64,000 bases of DNA from an uncultured Pseudomonadales bacterium (GCA_958296165.1 OY282447.1:1-64000), one strand, 5' to 3'; positions 37,325 through 47,131 are shown, numbered from the stretch's first letter. The notes: generated from the letters alone by a model not told the origin. Program-made: numbers and translations.

Positions 37325-37404
37325 GCTATGGCAACCGTCCAGCTATGTTGGTGTGGCTGTCCCATTGTCGTCACGCCAGAATCGGCCAGCGCTGCCGAGG
37401 CAGT
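37325..37404 (+). pseudogene. Relic of a second pentapeptide-repeat gene
   Basis: The leader and first ~12 codons match copy 1 (CTATG..., AGCTATGTTGGTGTGGCTGT), then the sequence jumps to what lies beyond the stop in copy 1 (TTCTTGGCGACATCAAG). Nearly the whole coding region is missing. No product is expected. Confidence 0.65.
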
Positions 37405-37604
37405 TCTTGGCGACATCAAGGCTGAGAGCGTAGAAGTCGCACGGAAGATCGAGCGGACGTCCCACAGACACGCATCGCCGAAGCCGTGAAAGCGCTTGCC
37501 GAGCTGGCACAGACTAGCGCGGGAGTCGACAGGCAGGATCATGCTACTTTCAGCGCGGCGCGGGCGACCGCCCGCGCCGCAACGCCATGCAGGAGGAGAG
37601 CCAC

Positions 37605-38354
37605 ATGCCAGCACCCCTATCGGCTGCCGCCTGGTCCCTCCAAATGCGCACCGCAGCGGAAGACGCCCTCTACCCATGCTCGGACGGAGAGCCGATGGCC
37701 GAGAACATGTGGCAGTCGCGGGCCATGCTAACCGCCGCGGGCGACCTCGAAGTGGCACTCCCGGAAGCGCTGGTGGCGCTCGACATCCTGGTGTACCCGG
37801 AGCAAGGCAACCCGAGGAACCGCATCGCGCCGGACGTGCTGGCGGCGTTCGGGCTGGGCACCCACAACCGCTTGAGCTATCTGGTGTGGAGGGAGGGCAA
37901 GCCGCCGGACTGGGTGCTGGAGGTGGCCTCGCCCAGCACGGTGGAACGCGGCCTGGACGTCAAGCGACGGGCCTACGCGGCGATGGGTGTGCCGGAGTAC
38001 TGGCAGTTTGATCCGCAGGGCCTGTTCCCGCCCGGTACGCCGCGTCTGCAGGGGATGGCGCTGGCCGACGGCCGGTACGAGCCGCTGGCGGCGCGGCTCA
38101 TCAACGGCGCACGAACGATCCGCAGCCGCGCACTGGGGCTGGATTTGCGCGCCGATGGCGAGTTGATCCGTTTCCGAAACCCCGTGACCGGGAAAGACGT
38201 CCGACACCACGGCGAGGCCGAAGCGGCAGCCAGGCGGCTGAGTGCGGAGCGCAAGCAAGCAACCGCAGACCTCGACGCCGAGTACGCGCAAATCGCGGAG
38301 TTGGAGGCTGCCATCCAGCGCATGCAGGCTGGTTCAAGCGACGACCGGGCCTGA
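37605..38354 (+). CDS. Uma2-family PD-(D/E)XK nuclease-like protein (DUF820), copy 2
   Basis: A 249-residue paralogue of the gene at 36439. Core motifs are WVLEVASPSTVERGLDVKRR and MGVPEYWQFDPQG. Relative to copy 1 it lacks the repeated AAGRRRE stretch and ends with a shorter helical tail. The ATG at 37605 follows AGGAGGAG. Both copies look intact, so both may be expressed. Function is unknown. Confidence 0.88.
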   Translation: MPAPLSAAAWSLQMRTAAEDALYPCSDGEPMAENMWQSRAMLTAAGDLEVALPEALVALDILVYPEQGNPRNRIAPDVLAAFGLGTHNRLSYLVWREGKPPDWVLEVASPSTVERGLDVKRRAYAAMGVPEYWQFDPQGLFPPGTPRLQGMALADGRYEPLAARLINGARTIRSRALGLDLRADGELIRFRNPVTGKDVRHHGEAEAAARRLSAERKQATADLDAEYAQIAELEAAIQRMQAGSSDDRA

Positions 38355-38389
38355 TTCCTCTGCTGTCCGGCGAAAAGCGGCGGCGCCTG

Positions 38390-38929
38390 CTAGCACCCCG
38401 GCACGTCGATCTCGGAGTAGTCAGGCTCCGGCAGGTGCGGCACAGCACGGCCTTCGTTCAGCCACAGCTCCAACCTGTCGAGGAACTGATGCCAGCCGGC
38501 CAACACGGCTTTGGCGAACTCCGCTTTGGTGCGTTTGCCATCGAACCAGAGCACATCGGAGAAGCGCAGCAGACAGCCCTGCCCAAGCTGTTCAAGCTCC
38601 AAACGAATCGACCCAAGCTGCAGCAGCCGCAACGGCTCGAACGCATCGAGCGTGCCGGAAACATGCGCTGGCCCATCGCAGTCGTCCCCAAACCAAATGT
38701 CGAACCGCGCAGCCGGCTTGGGATCGAACTGGATCCCAGGCACCCACACCGCACGCTGCTCCGCCGCCGTTAGCGCCGCCCACACATCTTCCACAGAGTG
38801 CGCCAAACGCCGCTCGAACAAGACGCCAGTGTGACCGTCCGTTCGTTGCTGGACGGTGCCGCGCCGGTTGGGTGGGGCGCCGCCAGCGGGTAAGGTGCCG
38901 CGAGCGGCGGCTGAAGAGCTTTCCGACAT
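38390..38929 (-). CDS. SRPBCC/AHSA1-family protein
   Basis: A 179-residue START-like (SRPBCC) protein. The N-terminal beta/alpha pattern VLFERRLAHSVEDVWAALT, WFDGKRTKAEF and the long C-terminal helix (AKAVLAGWHQFLDRLELWLN) are typical of AHSA1-like proteins, which bind hydrophobic ligands or act as co-chaperones. The ATG at 38929 is chosen; the frame extends upstream into the neighbouring gene. Its ligand is unknown. It lies 13 nt downstream of the radical-SAM gene on the same strand, so they may be co-transcribed. Confidence 0.85.
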   Translation of the reverse strand: MSESSSAAARGTLPAGGAPPNRRGTVQQRTDGHTGVLFERRLAHSVEDVWAALTAAEQRAVWVPGIQFDPKPAARFDIWFGDDCDGPAHVSGTLDAFEPLRLLQLGSIRLELEQLGQGCLLRFSDVLWFDGKRTKAEFAKAVLAGWHQFLDRLELWLNEGRAVPHLPEPDYSEIDVPGC

Positions 38930-38942
38930 AGGCGCAAGCGTA

Positions 38943-40007
38943 CTAGAAAAGAGCCCCCTGGCGCTTGCGAAACAGATCGGTACGCAGTTCCGTACGGCGC
39001 GGCTGATCCAAGCCGCGCTTGCGGGCCGCCACCTCGAAGCGCTTGGCGATGAGGTCGGCATACACGCCTTGGCCTCTCATGCGCACGCCCCAGCCAGCCT
39101 GATAGGCGCTGCCGCCGCGCAAGTCCCGGACGCGGTTCATCACGTGTTCGGCCTTCAGCGGATAGTGTTCGGCCAGCCACTCGACGAACAGGTCTTTCAC
39201 CTCGAACGGCAGGCGCAGCATCACATAGCCCACGAAACCAGCGCCTGCTTGCGCAGAGCGGGCAACCACGCGCTCGATTTCGCTGTCGTTGATGGCCGGG
39301 ATCACCGGCGCCATCATGATGCCCACGGGCACGTTGGCGGCGGCGAGTTCGCGCACCGTGCGCAGTCGCGCCGAAGGAGAAGCCGTGCGCGGTTCCAGCT
39401 TGGTCTTCAAGTCGTTGTCCAGCGTGGTGATGCTGATGGCGACGCTCACCAGGCCGAGCGCGGCGAGTTCCGCGAGCAAATCCAGATCGCGCAGGATCAA
39501 CGCGCCCTTGGTGACGATGGTGACCGGGTGGCGGTACTCGAGCAGCGTCTCCAGCACCCGACGGGTGACTTCGTAGCGCTTCTCGCCGGGCTGGTAGGGA
39601 TCGGTGTTGGTGCCGATGGCCAGCGGCTTGCACACATAGCCAGGCGCGTCGAAGGCTTCCCGCAAGCGCGGTGCCGGTTCCGTCTTGTAGAATATCTTGG
39701 TCTCGAAATCGAGACCGGGCGAGAGGTCCAGGAAGGCGTGCGTTGGCCGTGCGTAGCAGTACACGCAGCCGTGTTCGCAGCCCTTGTAGGGATTCACGGA
39801 TTGCTCGAACGGGATGTCCGGCGATTGGTTGGTGGCGATGATGTTGCGCGTTTGGTCGGGAAAGAACTGCGTGCGCGGATCTGGCGCAGGGAAGTCGTCG
39901 GCGTGCCGTTCCCATCCGTCGTCCACCGCCACGCTGGGTGCCTTCTCGAACCGACCGGCGGGATTCGATACTGCGCCACGGCCCTTCAAAAGGCGTTTCT
40001 CGTCCAT
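38943..40007 (-). CDS. PA0069-like radical SAM protein (SplB-related)
   Basis: A 354-residue radical SAM protein. The cluster motif is CEHGCVYC (C77, C81, C84; Cx3Cx2C), preceded by NPYKG. Further family segments are KPLAIGTNTDPYQPGEK, RHPVTIVTKGALI and APVIPAINDSEIE, typical of the PA0069 subgroup related to spore photoproduct lyase. The reaction of this subgroup is not established. ATG at 40007 is chosen over a longer frame because the upstream residues are not family-like. It is divergent from the GST gene with a 48-nt gap. Confidence 0.92.
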   Translation of the reverse strand: MDEKRLLKGRGAVSNPAGRFEKAPSVAVDDGWERHADDFPAPDPRTQFFPDQTRNIIATNQSPDIPFEQSVNPYKGCEHGCVYCYARPTHAFLDLSPGLDFETKIFYKTEPAPRLREAFDAPGYVCKPLAIGTNTDPYQPGEKRYEVTRRVLETLLEYRHPVTIVTKGALILRDLDLLAELAALGLVSVAISITTLDNDLKTKLEPRTASPSARLRTVRELAAANVPVGIMMAPVIPAINDSEIERVVARSAQAGAGFVGYVMLRLPFEVKDLFVEWLAEHYPLKAEHVMNRVRDLRGGSAYQAGWGVRMRGQGVYADLIAKRFEVAARKRGLDQPRRTELRTDLFRKRQGALF

Positions 40008-40055
40008 GCGTGAGACTCTATCTGTATGTGCATCCAGTCGCAAGGAGAACAGACT

Positions 40056-40688
40056 ATGAGCACGATCAGGGTTTGGGGCGCCGGCACGGCGCGCACATTG
40101 CGCGTCCACTGGGCGCTAGCGGAGCTTGGCGTACACTACGAGACCAAGCCCATCGGTTCGCGCACCGGCGAAACCCAAAGCCATGCCTTCCGCGCGCTGA
40201 GCGTGAAGGAGAAGATTCCCGTCGTCGTCGAGGGAGACCTCGTGCTCACGGAGAGCGCCGCCATCGTCACTTGGCTAGGCGATCGCTTCGGCGGCCTCAC
40301 GCCGGCGCCAGCAACCGTCGCCCGCGCCCGCTACTACGAATGGCTGTCGTTCATCATCATGGAGTTGGACGCCCACACCCTCTACGTGATGCGCAAGCAC
40401 GGCGATTTGCAGCATCTCTACGGTGCCGCGCCGGCGGCAATGGAAGCCGCCAAGGCTGGTTTCGAGAAGCAGATTCGATGGGCGTTGCCGCGCATCGAGT
40501 CCAAGCCGTTCCTGGTCGGCGAGACGTTCACCGGCGTAGACATTCTGATGACCACTTGCCTCGACTGGGCCGTGGCCTACGGCTTCGACTTGGCGGCGCC
40601 GCTCAACGCGTACCGCCTTCGCCACCATGAACGGGCGGCATTTCGCTCCGCCACGAACCGCAACCGCCCGCCCCCGGCACAATCTTGA
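40056..40688 (+). CDS. Glutathione S-transferase family protein
   Basis: A 210-residue GST. The N-terminal thioredoxin half has RVWGAGTARTLRVHWALAELG, KIPVVVEGDLVLTESAAIVTWLGDRF with the cis-Pro and glutathione-binding ES, and the C-terminal helical half has FLVGETFTGVDILMTTCLDW. An AAGGAGA site lies before the ATG. It overlaps the dioxygenase gene start by TTGA. It conjugates or reduces an unknown electrophile. Confidence 0.9.
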   Translation: MSTIRVWGAGTARTLRVHWALAELGVHYETKPIGSRTGETQSHAFRALSVKEKIPVVVEGDLVLTESAAIVTWLGDRFGGLTPAPATVARARYYEWLSFIIMELDAHTLYVMRKHGDLQHLYGAAPAAMEAAKAGFEKQIRWALPRIESKPFLVGETFTGVDILMTTCLDWAVAYGFDLAAPLNAYRLRHHERAAFRSATNRNRPPPAQS

Positions 40689-41482
40689 TCGACGCCGCCA
40701 AGCGCGAGCTGTTCGCCGAGCGCGGCATCGTCAAGCTCGACCGCCTGATTGCGGCGAGCGTGCTGGCGCCGGCAAGAGATCTGGTATACGCCCGCTTGCG
40801 GAGTGCCGGCGCGTGGCGCGACGGCCGCTGGATACACGGCACCGATCCGGCGGACTTGAAGGGCTGCGTGAAGAGCTTGAAGAACCGCTCGAAATCCGCG
40901 CTGTTCCAGCGCTTGCTGACGGCTGAAGTGAAGGCGGCAGCGCACAGCCTCGTTGGCCACGCCCCGCTGGTCGAGATGAGGCCGCAAATGCAGTTGCTGT
41001 TCACGCCGCCCAATGCCAGCGCATGGGCCGTGCCCCACAACATCTGGCACCTAGACGTTCCGCGCTTGGCGGCAACGAGCCTGCCGGGCGTGCAGATGTT
41101 CACCTTTCTCGATGAGGTCGAGCCGCGCGGCGGCGGCACTTTGCTGGTGGCGGGCTCGCACCGTCTGCTGAACGGTCAAGGCACGATGAGTTCTCGCCGC
41201 GTCAAGAACAGGCTCAAGAGAGAGCCATACTTCCGCGACCTGATGGACCGCCACGCCGCGCATCGTGAACGCTTTCTGCACGAGACGGGCGAAGTCGACA
41301 GCGTCGCGCTACAAGTGGCCGAACTGCACGGCCAGCCGGGCGACGTGTATTTCACCGATCTGCGGCTGCTGCACTCGTTAGGGCCAAACGCGGCCGCGAT
41401 GCCGCGCATCATGGTCACGCAGCGCTTCTTGCTCGAGACCGCTTCCAAAGAGCTCGAACATGCCTATGTAAAGGGGCGCTAG
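40685..41482 (+). CDS. Phytanoyl-CoA dioxygenase-family Fe(II)/2-oxoglutarate oxygenase
   Basis: A 265-residue double-stranded beta-helix oxygenase. The iron-binding HxD is in WHLDVPR near residue 122, and the distal His is probably in LLHSLGPN, with the 2-oxoglutarate Arg in MPRIMVTQRF. The family hydroxylates lipids, antibiotics or small metabolites. It starts with TTG overlapping the GST stop (TTGA) and ends in a 4-nt overlap with the convergent hydrolase gene. The substrate is unknown. Confidence 0.85.
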   Translation: MIDAAKRELFAERGIVKLDRLIAASVLAPARDLVYARLRSAGAWRDGRWIHGTDPADLKGCVKSLKNRSKSALFQRLLTAEVKAAAHSLVGHAPLVEMRPQMQLLFTPPNASAWAVPHNIWHLDVPRLAATSLPGVQMFTFLDEVEPRGGGTLLVAGSHRLLNGQGTMSSRRVKNRLKREPYFRDLMDRHAAHRERFLHETGEVDSVALQVAELHGQPGDVYFTDLRLLHSLGPNAAAMPRIMVTQRFLLETASKELEHAYVKGR

Positions 41483-42570
41483 TCGGCCAGGAACCAATCC
41501 ATGATCTTGGGATTCTCGTCGCGCGGCCATGTGTGCGAGAGATCGTCGATCTCTCTGTAGCGCACTTTCGCGCCAGCAGCGCCAAGGGCGGCGTTGGCGG
41601 TGCGGGCGATGTCCACCGGGAACATCCAATCGAGTGCGCCGTGCATCAGATAGATCGGCAGGTCTTTCACGCGCCCCCGTTCGACGCCATCAAGCAGCAG
41701 CGGATGGAAGCTCGCCGAGCTTGGCGCCAGATGGGTAAACGGCGCTTCGCCGCGCAAGCCCGAAACGTAGCAGAACGTGCCGCCGTCGCTCATGCCGGTC
41801 AGCAGCAGATGGTCGCCGTCCACGTGCCAGCGTTCGCGCACATGCTCGATCATGCCGTCGATGTTGGCGCTGTCGATGTCCGGTCCCATCAGCGACCAAG
41901 TGGACTCGCGCGCCGTGGGGCTGAGCAGAATCGCGCCGCGGGTGCGGGCTTCCACAAGCCACGTCCACAGGAAATCGCGCCCATGACCGCTGCCGCCGTG
42001 CAGGGCGACGATCAGCGGATGCGCGTGATCGGCGTTGTAGTACTCGGGCACGTATAGGGAGAAGCCGCCCCGCGAGCGTTTGTCGTTGCCGGCGTGGATG
42101 ATGCCCACTTCCGCTCTGGAAGCGTCGGCTTGGGCCAGCTTGGCGAGCAGGGCGTCGTCGTCCCGATGCGCGGCCTCAACGAAGAATCGGCTCACCGGCG
42201 GCAGCATGGCCGCCACTGGATAGAGCGCTTCGACAGCGCGCGTGCGCTGGCCGATTGCCCGATACGCCGCCATGCGGCCGTCCGGCGCCTCGGCAGCGCT
42301 TTGCAGGCCGTCGAACGCTCGGCAGATGTGCTCCGCGCTGCGTTGCACATGCGCTTGGAAATCGGCCAAGTGGTTGGGAAACTCCACGGCCTCGAACTGC
42401 GCCAAGCCTTCCCGCACCGGCGCGTGGGAATCCATCACTGCGCCCACCAGCGCCGGCAGGTCGGGCGGATGCAGATGCCGTCCTAAGTAATCGAGCGCGC
42501 GCAGCGCCTGCAGCATCGGCGGCAGCACGGCGCTGATCGCCTCCAGCAATTCTTCGTTGCGAACAGTCAT
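41479..42570 (-). CDS. Alpha/beta hydrolase (esterase-like) with N-terminal helical domain
   Basis: A 363-residue protein. About 150 helical residues precede an alpha/beta hydrolase domain with the nucleophile elbow GMSDGG (LTGMSDGGTF), the oxyanion segment ALHGGSGHG, a candidate acid in GALDWMFP and the catalytic His in DLSHTWP. It resembles PHB-depolymerase-like or feruloyl-esterase-like hydrolases. The ATG at 42570 is chosen; a longer frame runs to 42684. It is convergent with the dioxygenase gene and divergent from the VOC pair. The substrate is not predictable. Confidence 0.85.
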   Translation of the reverse strand: MTVRNEELLEAISAVLPPMLQALRALDYLGRHLHPPDLPALVGAVMDSHAPVREGLAQFEAVEFPNHLADFQAHVQRSAEHICRAFDGLQSAAEAPDGRMAAYRAIGQRTRAVEALYPVAAMLPPVSRFFVEAAHRDDDALLAKLAQADASRAEVGIIHAGNDKRSRGGFSLYVPEYYNADHAHPLIVALHGGSGHGRDFLWTWLVEARTRGAILLSPTARESTWSLMGPDIDSANIDGMIEHVRERWHVDGDHLLLTGMSDGGTFCYVSGLRGEAPFTHLAPSSASFHPLLLDGVERGRVKDLPIYLMHGALDWMFPVDIARTANAALGAAGAKVRYREIDDLSHTWPRDENPKIMDWFLAD

Positions 42571-42640
42571 TCCTTTGCCGTGGCCGTTTGCGTTAGTCTC
42601 GCACAGTGTGCGTTCCGTGCTGAATACGAGGTGGCAATAG

Positions 42641-43225
42641 ATGCAACTGCGCTGGTCCCATGCCTTCGTGCATGTGCAGAACATGGCTGTGATGCTGGAT
42701 TTCTACATCAACGTGCTGGGCTTCGAGGTCACCGACCAAGGCGACGCTGGCGGCAGGCCGGTAGCTTTCTTGAGCCAGGTGGAAACGGATCATCACCAGC
42801 TCGCGTTTCTGGAACGAGCCCGTTCGGCACAAGCGCCGCCGCAAGAAGCCGCCGGCAACCGCGTTGCGCACTTCGCCTTTCGCGCGGCGTCGCTCGAAGA
42901 GGTCCAGGCGCTGCATGGCCGCCTGCAGGCGGATGATCGCGTAGACGATGTAAACGCGGTCACGCACGGCAATGCCTGGTCGGTGTATTTCGCCGATCCG
43001 GAAGGCAACGGCATCGAGGTGTTCTGCGACTCGCCGTGGCATGTGAGCCAGCCCCAGGGCGGGCCGTGGGATCCGCTTGAAAGCCCGGAGAACATACACG
43101 CGACCACGCGGGATGCCTACGCCGACAGCGACGGTTTCGGCCCCATCGAGGACTACTACCGGCAGCGGGCGGCGCATCTCGAAGCGAGGGAGCAGCGCAA
43201 CAGCAACCAAGGAGCAAAGGCATGA
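42641..43225 (+). CDS. VOC-family metalloenzyme (glyoxalase/extradiol dioxygenase-like), first of two
   Basis: A 194-residue vicinal-oxygen-chelate protein. Metal-ligand positions are suggested by the N-terminal H in WSHAFVHVQNM, an internal HFAFRA and the late GNGIEVFCD glutamate. There is one beta-alpha-beta-beta-beta pair plus a C-terminal tail (PIEDYYRQRAAHLEA). Its stop overlaps the next VOC gene by ATGA, so they are co-translated and may form a heteromer. The substrate is unknown. Confidence 0.88.
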   Translation: MQLRWSHAFVHVQNMAVMLDFYINVLGFEVTDQGDAGGRPVAFLSQVETDHHQLAFLERARSAQAPPQEAAGNRVAHFAFRAASLEEVQALHGRLQADDRVDDVNAVTHGNAWSVYFADPEGNGIEVFCDSPWHVSQPQGGPWDPLESPENIHATTRDAYADSDGFGPIEDYYRQRAAHLEAREQRNSNQGAKA

Positions 43226-44073
43226 GCAAGCGAGCGTTCGACCGCGCCGAGGAGGATTTCGGCAACGTTCTGAACATGGAGCACATCAATCTAACGGTGC
43301 CCGATCAGCAGCTAGCGGCGCTGTTCTACGTCACGGGCCTAGGCTTCACCCGGGATCCGTACATCGACTTCGGCACATTCAACATGTGGATCAACGTCGG
43401 CGAGCAGCAGTTCCACCTGCCGAAGCGCGACGCGCAGAGGTTCCGCGGCCACATCGGCGTGGTAGTGCCGAACTTGGACGACTTGAAGCGGCGTCTGGAT
43501 TTCATCGACCGGCCGATGCAAGGCAGCGACTTCTCGCGGGACGAGAAGAACGACCACATCGCCCTGACCTGCCCGTGGGGCAACGACATCCGCGCCTATG
43601 GCCCGAACTTCGGCACCAGCCTGGGCATTCCGTTCGCGGTACTCGACGTGCCGCCGAACAGCGCCGAAGGCATCTGCCGCTTCTACCGTGAAGTGCTAGA
43701 CACGCCAGCGCAGGTAACCGCGAACGGCGGCGCAGCCGCAGAAGTGAGCACGGGCGGCAGTCAGCGCCTGATCTTCCGCGAAACGGACGACGACATCCCA
43801 GAATACGACGGCCACCACATCGCCATCTACGTGGCCAACTTCTCTCGCCCGCACGAGGCGCTCGCTGAGCGCGGCCTCATCACTGAGGAATCCGACCAGC
43901 ATCAATACCGCTTCCAAGGCATCGTGGATCCAGCCAGCGGCGAACTCCTTACAGAGATCGAGCACGAAGTGCGCAGCCTCAAGCATCCGATGTTCAAGCG
44001 CTTCCTCGTCAACCGCAACCCAGCGCAGAGCTTCATGAACTACACGCAAGGCCGCGATGCATTCGTGCCATAG
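43222..44073 (+). CDS. VOC-family protein, second of two
   Basis: A 283-residue protein with two VOC modules: residues ~15-130 (MEHINLTVPDQQLAALFYVTGLGF) and ~135-250 (CRFYREVLDTPAQV ... GHHIAIYVANFSRP). The C-terminal extension ends in YTQGRDAF. Its His and Glu positions are compatible with metal binding. It is coupled to the preceding gene. Family members include extradiol dioxygenases and glyoxalases, but no specific reaction can be assigned. Confidence 0.86.
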   Translation: MSKRAFDRAEEDFGNVLNMEHINLTVPDQQLAALFYVTGLGFTRDPYIDFGTFNMWINVGEQQFHLPKRDAQRFRGHIGVVVPNLDDLKRRLDFIDRPMQGSDFSRDEKNDHIALTCPWGNDIRAYGPNFGTSLGIPFAVLDVPPNSAEGICRFYREVLDTPAQVTANGGAAAEVSTGGSQRLIFRETDDDIPEYDGHHIAIYVANFSRPHEALAERGLITEESDQHQYRFQGIVDPASGELLTEIEHEVRSLKHPMFKRFLVNRNPAQSFMNYTQGRDAFVP

Positions 44074-44117
44074 AAGCGGTGTGTGAACGCCCGGAGCAAT
44101 CGCTAAAATAGCCGCCC

Positions 44118-44133
44118 GCCCAAACCCTTGGGC
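44118..44133 (+). terminator. Possible terminator hairpin before fdxA
   Basis: GCCCAA-4nt-TTGGGC stem followed by a T-rich TGCTTTGCTTT stretch, between the second VOC gene and fdxA. It could end the VOC operon. Confidence 0.4.
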
Positions 44134-44162
44134 TGCTTTGCTTTCATCGAGGACCACTGCCG

Positions 44163-44486
44163 ATGACTTTTTTGGTAGGGGAGAGCTGCATCAAGTGCAA
44201 GCTCACCGATTGCGTGGAAGTGTGTCCGGTGGACTGCTTCTACGAAGGCCCGAACATGCTCGTGATCCATCCCGACGAGTGCATCGACTGCGCCCTATGC
44301 GAGCCGGAATGTCCTGTGGACGCGATCTTCAGCGAGGATGAAATCCCGGCGGGGCAAGAGGATTTCATGGCCATCAACGCCGAGATGGCGGAGACCTGGC
44401 CCAACATCGTAGAGAAGAAGGCGGCGCCGCCGGACGAGGCCGAATGGCGCGACGTGGCCGGCAAGCGCCAATACCTCGAGCGCTAA
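44163..44486 (+). CDS. fdxA: Ferredoxin FdxA (7Fe-8S)
   Basis: A 107-residue bacterial ferredoxin with 3Fe-4S and 4Fe-4S cluster ligands. Cysteines lie at C9, C12, C17, C21 and C40, C43, C46, C50, with an extra Cys at 25 (VDCF). The C-terminal extension ([15 protein letters not shown] ...) is the Azotobacter-type FdxA hallmark. It shuttles electrons; the partner is unknown. The ATG follows a weak site. Its stop overlaps that of mutS by 4 nt, tail to tail, a common fdxA-mutS neighbour arrangement in gammaproteobacteria. Confidence 0.96.
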   Translation: MTFLVGESCIKCKLTDCVEVCPVDCFYEGPNMLVIHPDECIDCALCEPECPVDAIFSEDEIPAGQEDFMAINAEMAETWPNIVEKKAAPPDEAEWRDVAGKRQYLER

Positions 44487-47032
44487 TCCGCAGCTAAGTC
44501 TTTCAGTTCGTAAAGCGCCGCCAAGGCTTCCCTCGGCGTCAAGCCGTCTGGGTTCAATGTGCCCAACCGTTCCATCGCCGCTGATGCGCGTGGCGTGCCG
44601 AGGTCTAGGAAGAGGTCCCCTTGGGCAGATTCCGCCTCGCGGTTCCTGTGCCAATCCTCCAACTCCGCCAGCCGTCGCCGAGCGGCCTGGAGCACCTCGG
44701 CCGGCACGCCCGCGATCCTTGCCACTTCAACGCCGTAGCTTTGGCTGGCCGGGCCTTCCCGCACGCTGTGCAGGAAAACCACTTCGCCCTGATGCTCCAC
44801 TGCATCGAGATGCACGTTGGCAACCGCATCGAGCTCCTTTGGCAGCGCCGTGAGTTCAAAGTAGTGGGTGGCGAACAGCACATATGCGCCAACCTGGCGG
44901 ACGATGTGCTCCGCAATCGCCCAAGCGAGCGCCAAGCCGTCGTAGGTGCTGGTGCCGCGCCCGATCTCGTCGAGCAGCACTAGGCTCGAGCGGGTCGCGT
45001 TGCGCAGGATGTGCGCGGACTCGCTCATCTCCACCATGAACGTGGATCTTCCGCCAGCCAGATCGTCGGCGGCGCCGATGCGCGTGAAGATGCGATCCAC
45101 CGGACCGATCGTGGCGGCCGCAGCGGGCACGAAACTGCCGGTGTAGGCGAGCAGCACGATCAGCGCGGCTTGGCGCATGTAGGTGGATTTGCCACCCATG
45201 TTCGGGCCGGTGACGATCAGCATGCGGCGCTCTTCGGTGAGCGTTAGGTCGTTCGCCACAAAGGGCGCATCGGATGCCGCTTCCACCACCGGATGGCGCC
45301 CGGATTCGATCAAGATGGCGGGCTGGTCGGTTAGCGTCGGCTTGGCCAAGTTGTAGCGCTCGGCTGCAATGGCAAACGCCGTCAGCACATCCAAGCGGGC
45401 GATCTGGCGGGCTGCGTAGCGCAATGTCGGCAAGCTCTCGCGCAGCTTGGCCAGGAGTTCATCGAACAGCCGCCGCTCGCGCTGCTGGGCGTGTGCCTGG
45501 CTGGTCAGCGCCTCGTCCTCGAACCGCTTGAGCTCTGGCATGATGAAACGCTCGGCGTTCTTCAACGTCTGGCGACGCACGTATTCCGGCGGCAGATCGA
45601 CGGCCGCAGCGGCGCGGCTGGCTTCTATGTAGTAGCCGTGGACGCGGTTGTAGCCCACTTTCAAGTTGGCGATGCCGGTGCGCGCACGCTCGCGGGCCTC
45701 CAACGCGCTCAGCCACTCGGCGGCGTTCTCGGTGAGGTCCTTGAGACGATCCAACTCGGCGTCGTAGCCGCGCGCGAACACGCCGCCGTCGCGGATGGTG
45801 GCGGGCGGTTCTTCGACCAGCGCGGCGTGCAACAGCGCGCGCTCTTCGGCGAAGGTTGAGAGCCGCTCGAAGCGCACCTGGATGTCCGCTTCGTCGAGCG
45901 CGGCCACAAGGTCGCGCAGGGGCGGTGCGGCATCGAGCGCTTGGCGCAACCGGCCCAAGTCCCGCGGCGAGGCGTTGCCGAGCGCAACCCGGCTGGCGAT
46001 GCGTTCCAAGTCGCCCACCGCACGCAGCTCTGCGCCGATCTCGCCAGCCATGCGGCGCTCGAGAATCGCCTCGACGGCCGTCTGACGAGATCGCACGACC
46101 GCGCAATCACGCGCCGGCGCATTCAGCCAAGCGCGCAGCCGCCGAGCGCCCATTGGCGTGGCAGTGCGATTGAAGACGGCGAACAGCGTGCCGGAGGTCT
46201 CGCCGTCCAAGCGCACGTCGATCTCCAAGTTGCGGCGCGTGTGCTCGTCCATCACCACCACATCGGCCTCGGACATCTTCACCAGCTGGTCGACAAAGGC
46301 TAGGTCTTGGCAGCGTGCGCCTTGCGCGTACCGCAGCACCGCCGCGGCAACGCCGATCTCGGCATCCGATGCCGTGAGTCCGAAAGCGCCGAGATCGGCC
46401 ACTCCGAAGTGCTCGGTGAGGTGCCGAAAGCCCAGCGCGACATCGAACTCCAAGGGGTCGCGCACTTGCGTAGGCGCGGCGATGGACGGCTCGGCATCGT
46501 CCGGCACCAACACCTCAGCAGGCCGCGTCCGTGCGAGCACCGCGGCGAGTTCGGCGGCGTCGCGCGCCGACCCGAGAGCGAACTCGCCGGACGACAGATT
46601 CAGCCACGCGATGGCCCAACCGGTGCCGACCGGCTGGATGCCAGCCAGCACGCTATCGCGATCCGGCGCCAGCAGGCCATCTTCGGCCAGCGTGCCGGGC
46701 GTGACCACGCGCTGCACACGCCGCTCCACCGGGCCCTTGGCGCTGGCCGGATCACCGATCTGCTCGCAGATTGCCACCGCCCTGCCCTTCTCCACCAGCT
46801 TGGCCAGGTAGCCCTCCACGGCATGGAAGGGCACGCCCGCCATGGGAATGGGGCGCCCGGAAGAACGGCCGCGGGCGGTTAGAGTGATGTCCAACAGTTG
46901 CGCCGCTTCCTCGGCGTCGTCGTAGAACAACTCGTAGAAATCACCCATGCGGTAGAACAGCAGAGCGTTGGGATGCTGTGCCTTGATGCGCAGGTATTGC
47001 TGCATCACCGGCGTGTGGGCGGCAATCGTCAT
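44483..47032 (-). CDS. mutS: DNA mismatch repair protein MutS
   Basis: An 849-residue MutS. The N-terminal mismatch-contact motif is in [10 protein letters not shown] (F-x-E). The ATPase has Walker [10 protein letters not shown], Walker [14 protein letters not shown] and the H-loop ATHYFELT. The length is normal for proteobacterial MutS1. ATG at 47032 is chosen over the TTG at 47041. MutS recognises base mismatches and short loops and recruits MutL. The intact gene argues against a mismatch-repair defect, at least in MutS, as the cause of the many frameshifts seen elsewhere in the window. Confidence 0.98.
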   Translation of the reverse strand: MTIAAHTPVMQQYLRIKAQHPNALLFYRMGDFYELFYDDAEEAAQLLDITLTARGRSSGRPIPMAGVPFHAVEGYLAKLVEKGRAVAICEQIGDPASAKGPVERRVQRVVTPGTLAEDGLLAPDRDSVLAGIQPVGTGWAIAWLNLSSGEFALGSARDAAELAAVLARTRPAEVLVPDDAEPSIAAPTQVRDPLEFDVALGFRHLTEHFGVADLGAFGLTASDAEIGVAAAVLRYAQGARCQDLAFVDQLVKMSEADVVVMDEHTRRNLEIDVRLDGETSGTLFAVFNRTATPMGARRLRAWLNAPARDCAVVRSRQTAVEAILERRMAGEIGAELRAVGDLERIASRVALGNASPRDLGRLRQALDAAPPLRDLVAALDEADIQVRFERLSTFAEERALLHAALVEEPPATIRDGGVFARGYDAELDRLKDLTENAAEWLSALEARERARTGIANLKVGYNRVHGYYIEASRAAAAVDLPPEYVRRQTLKNAERFIMPELKRFEDEALTSQAHAQQRERRLFDELLAKLRESLPTLRYAARQIARLDVLTAFAIAAERYNLAKPTLTDQPAILIESGRHPVVEAASDAPFVANDLTLTEERRMLIVTGPNMGGKSTYMRQAALIVLLAYTGSFVPAAAATIGPVDRIFTRIGAADDLAGGRSTFMVEMSESAHILRNATRSSLVLLDEIGRGTSTYDGLALAWAIAEHIVRQVGAYVLFATHYFELTALPKELDAVANVHLDAVEHQGEVVFLHSVREGPASQSYGVEVARIAGVPAEVLQAARRRLAELEDWHRNREAESAQGDLFLDLGTPRASAAMERLGTLNPDGLTPREALAALYELKDLAAD

Positions 47033-47131
47033 CCGATCCAAGCGTAACTCAAGGAGCGCGTTCTACCACCCCTTCCCTGGCCCCAACGGCCAACGGCCCG
47101 GCGGCGCAGCGCGGCGGCGACGCAGAAGCGC

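Larger units (their letters stand above)
37283..38354 (+). repeat. Segmental duplication, copy 2 (pentapeptide relic + Uma2 gene)
   Basis: Second copy of the segment at 35202-37224, about 950 nt shorter because the pentapeptide coding region is deleted. The Uma2 gene and its leader are kept. Confidence 0.78.
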
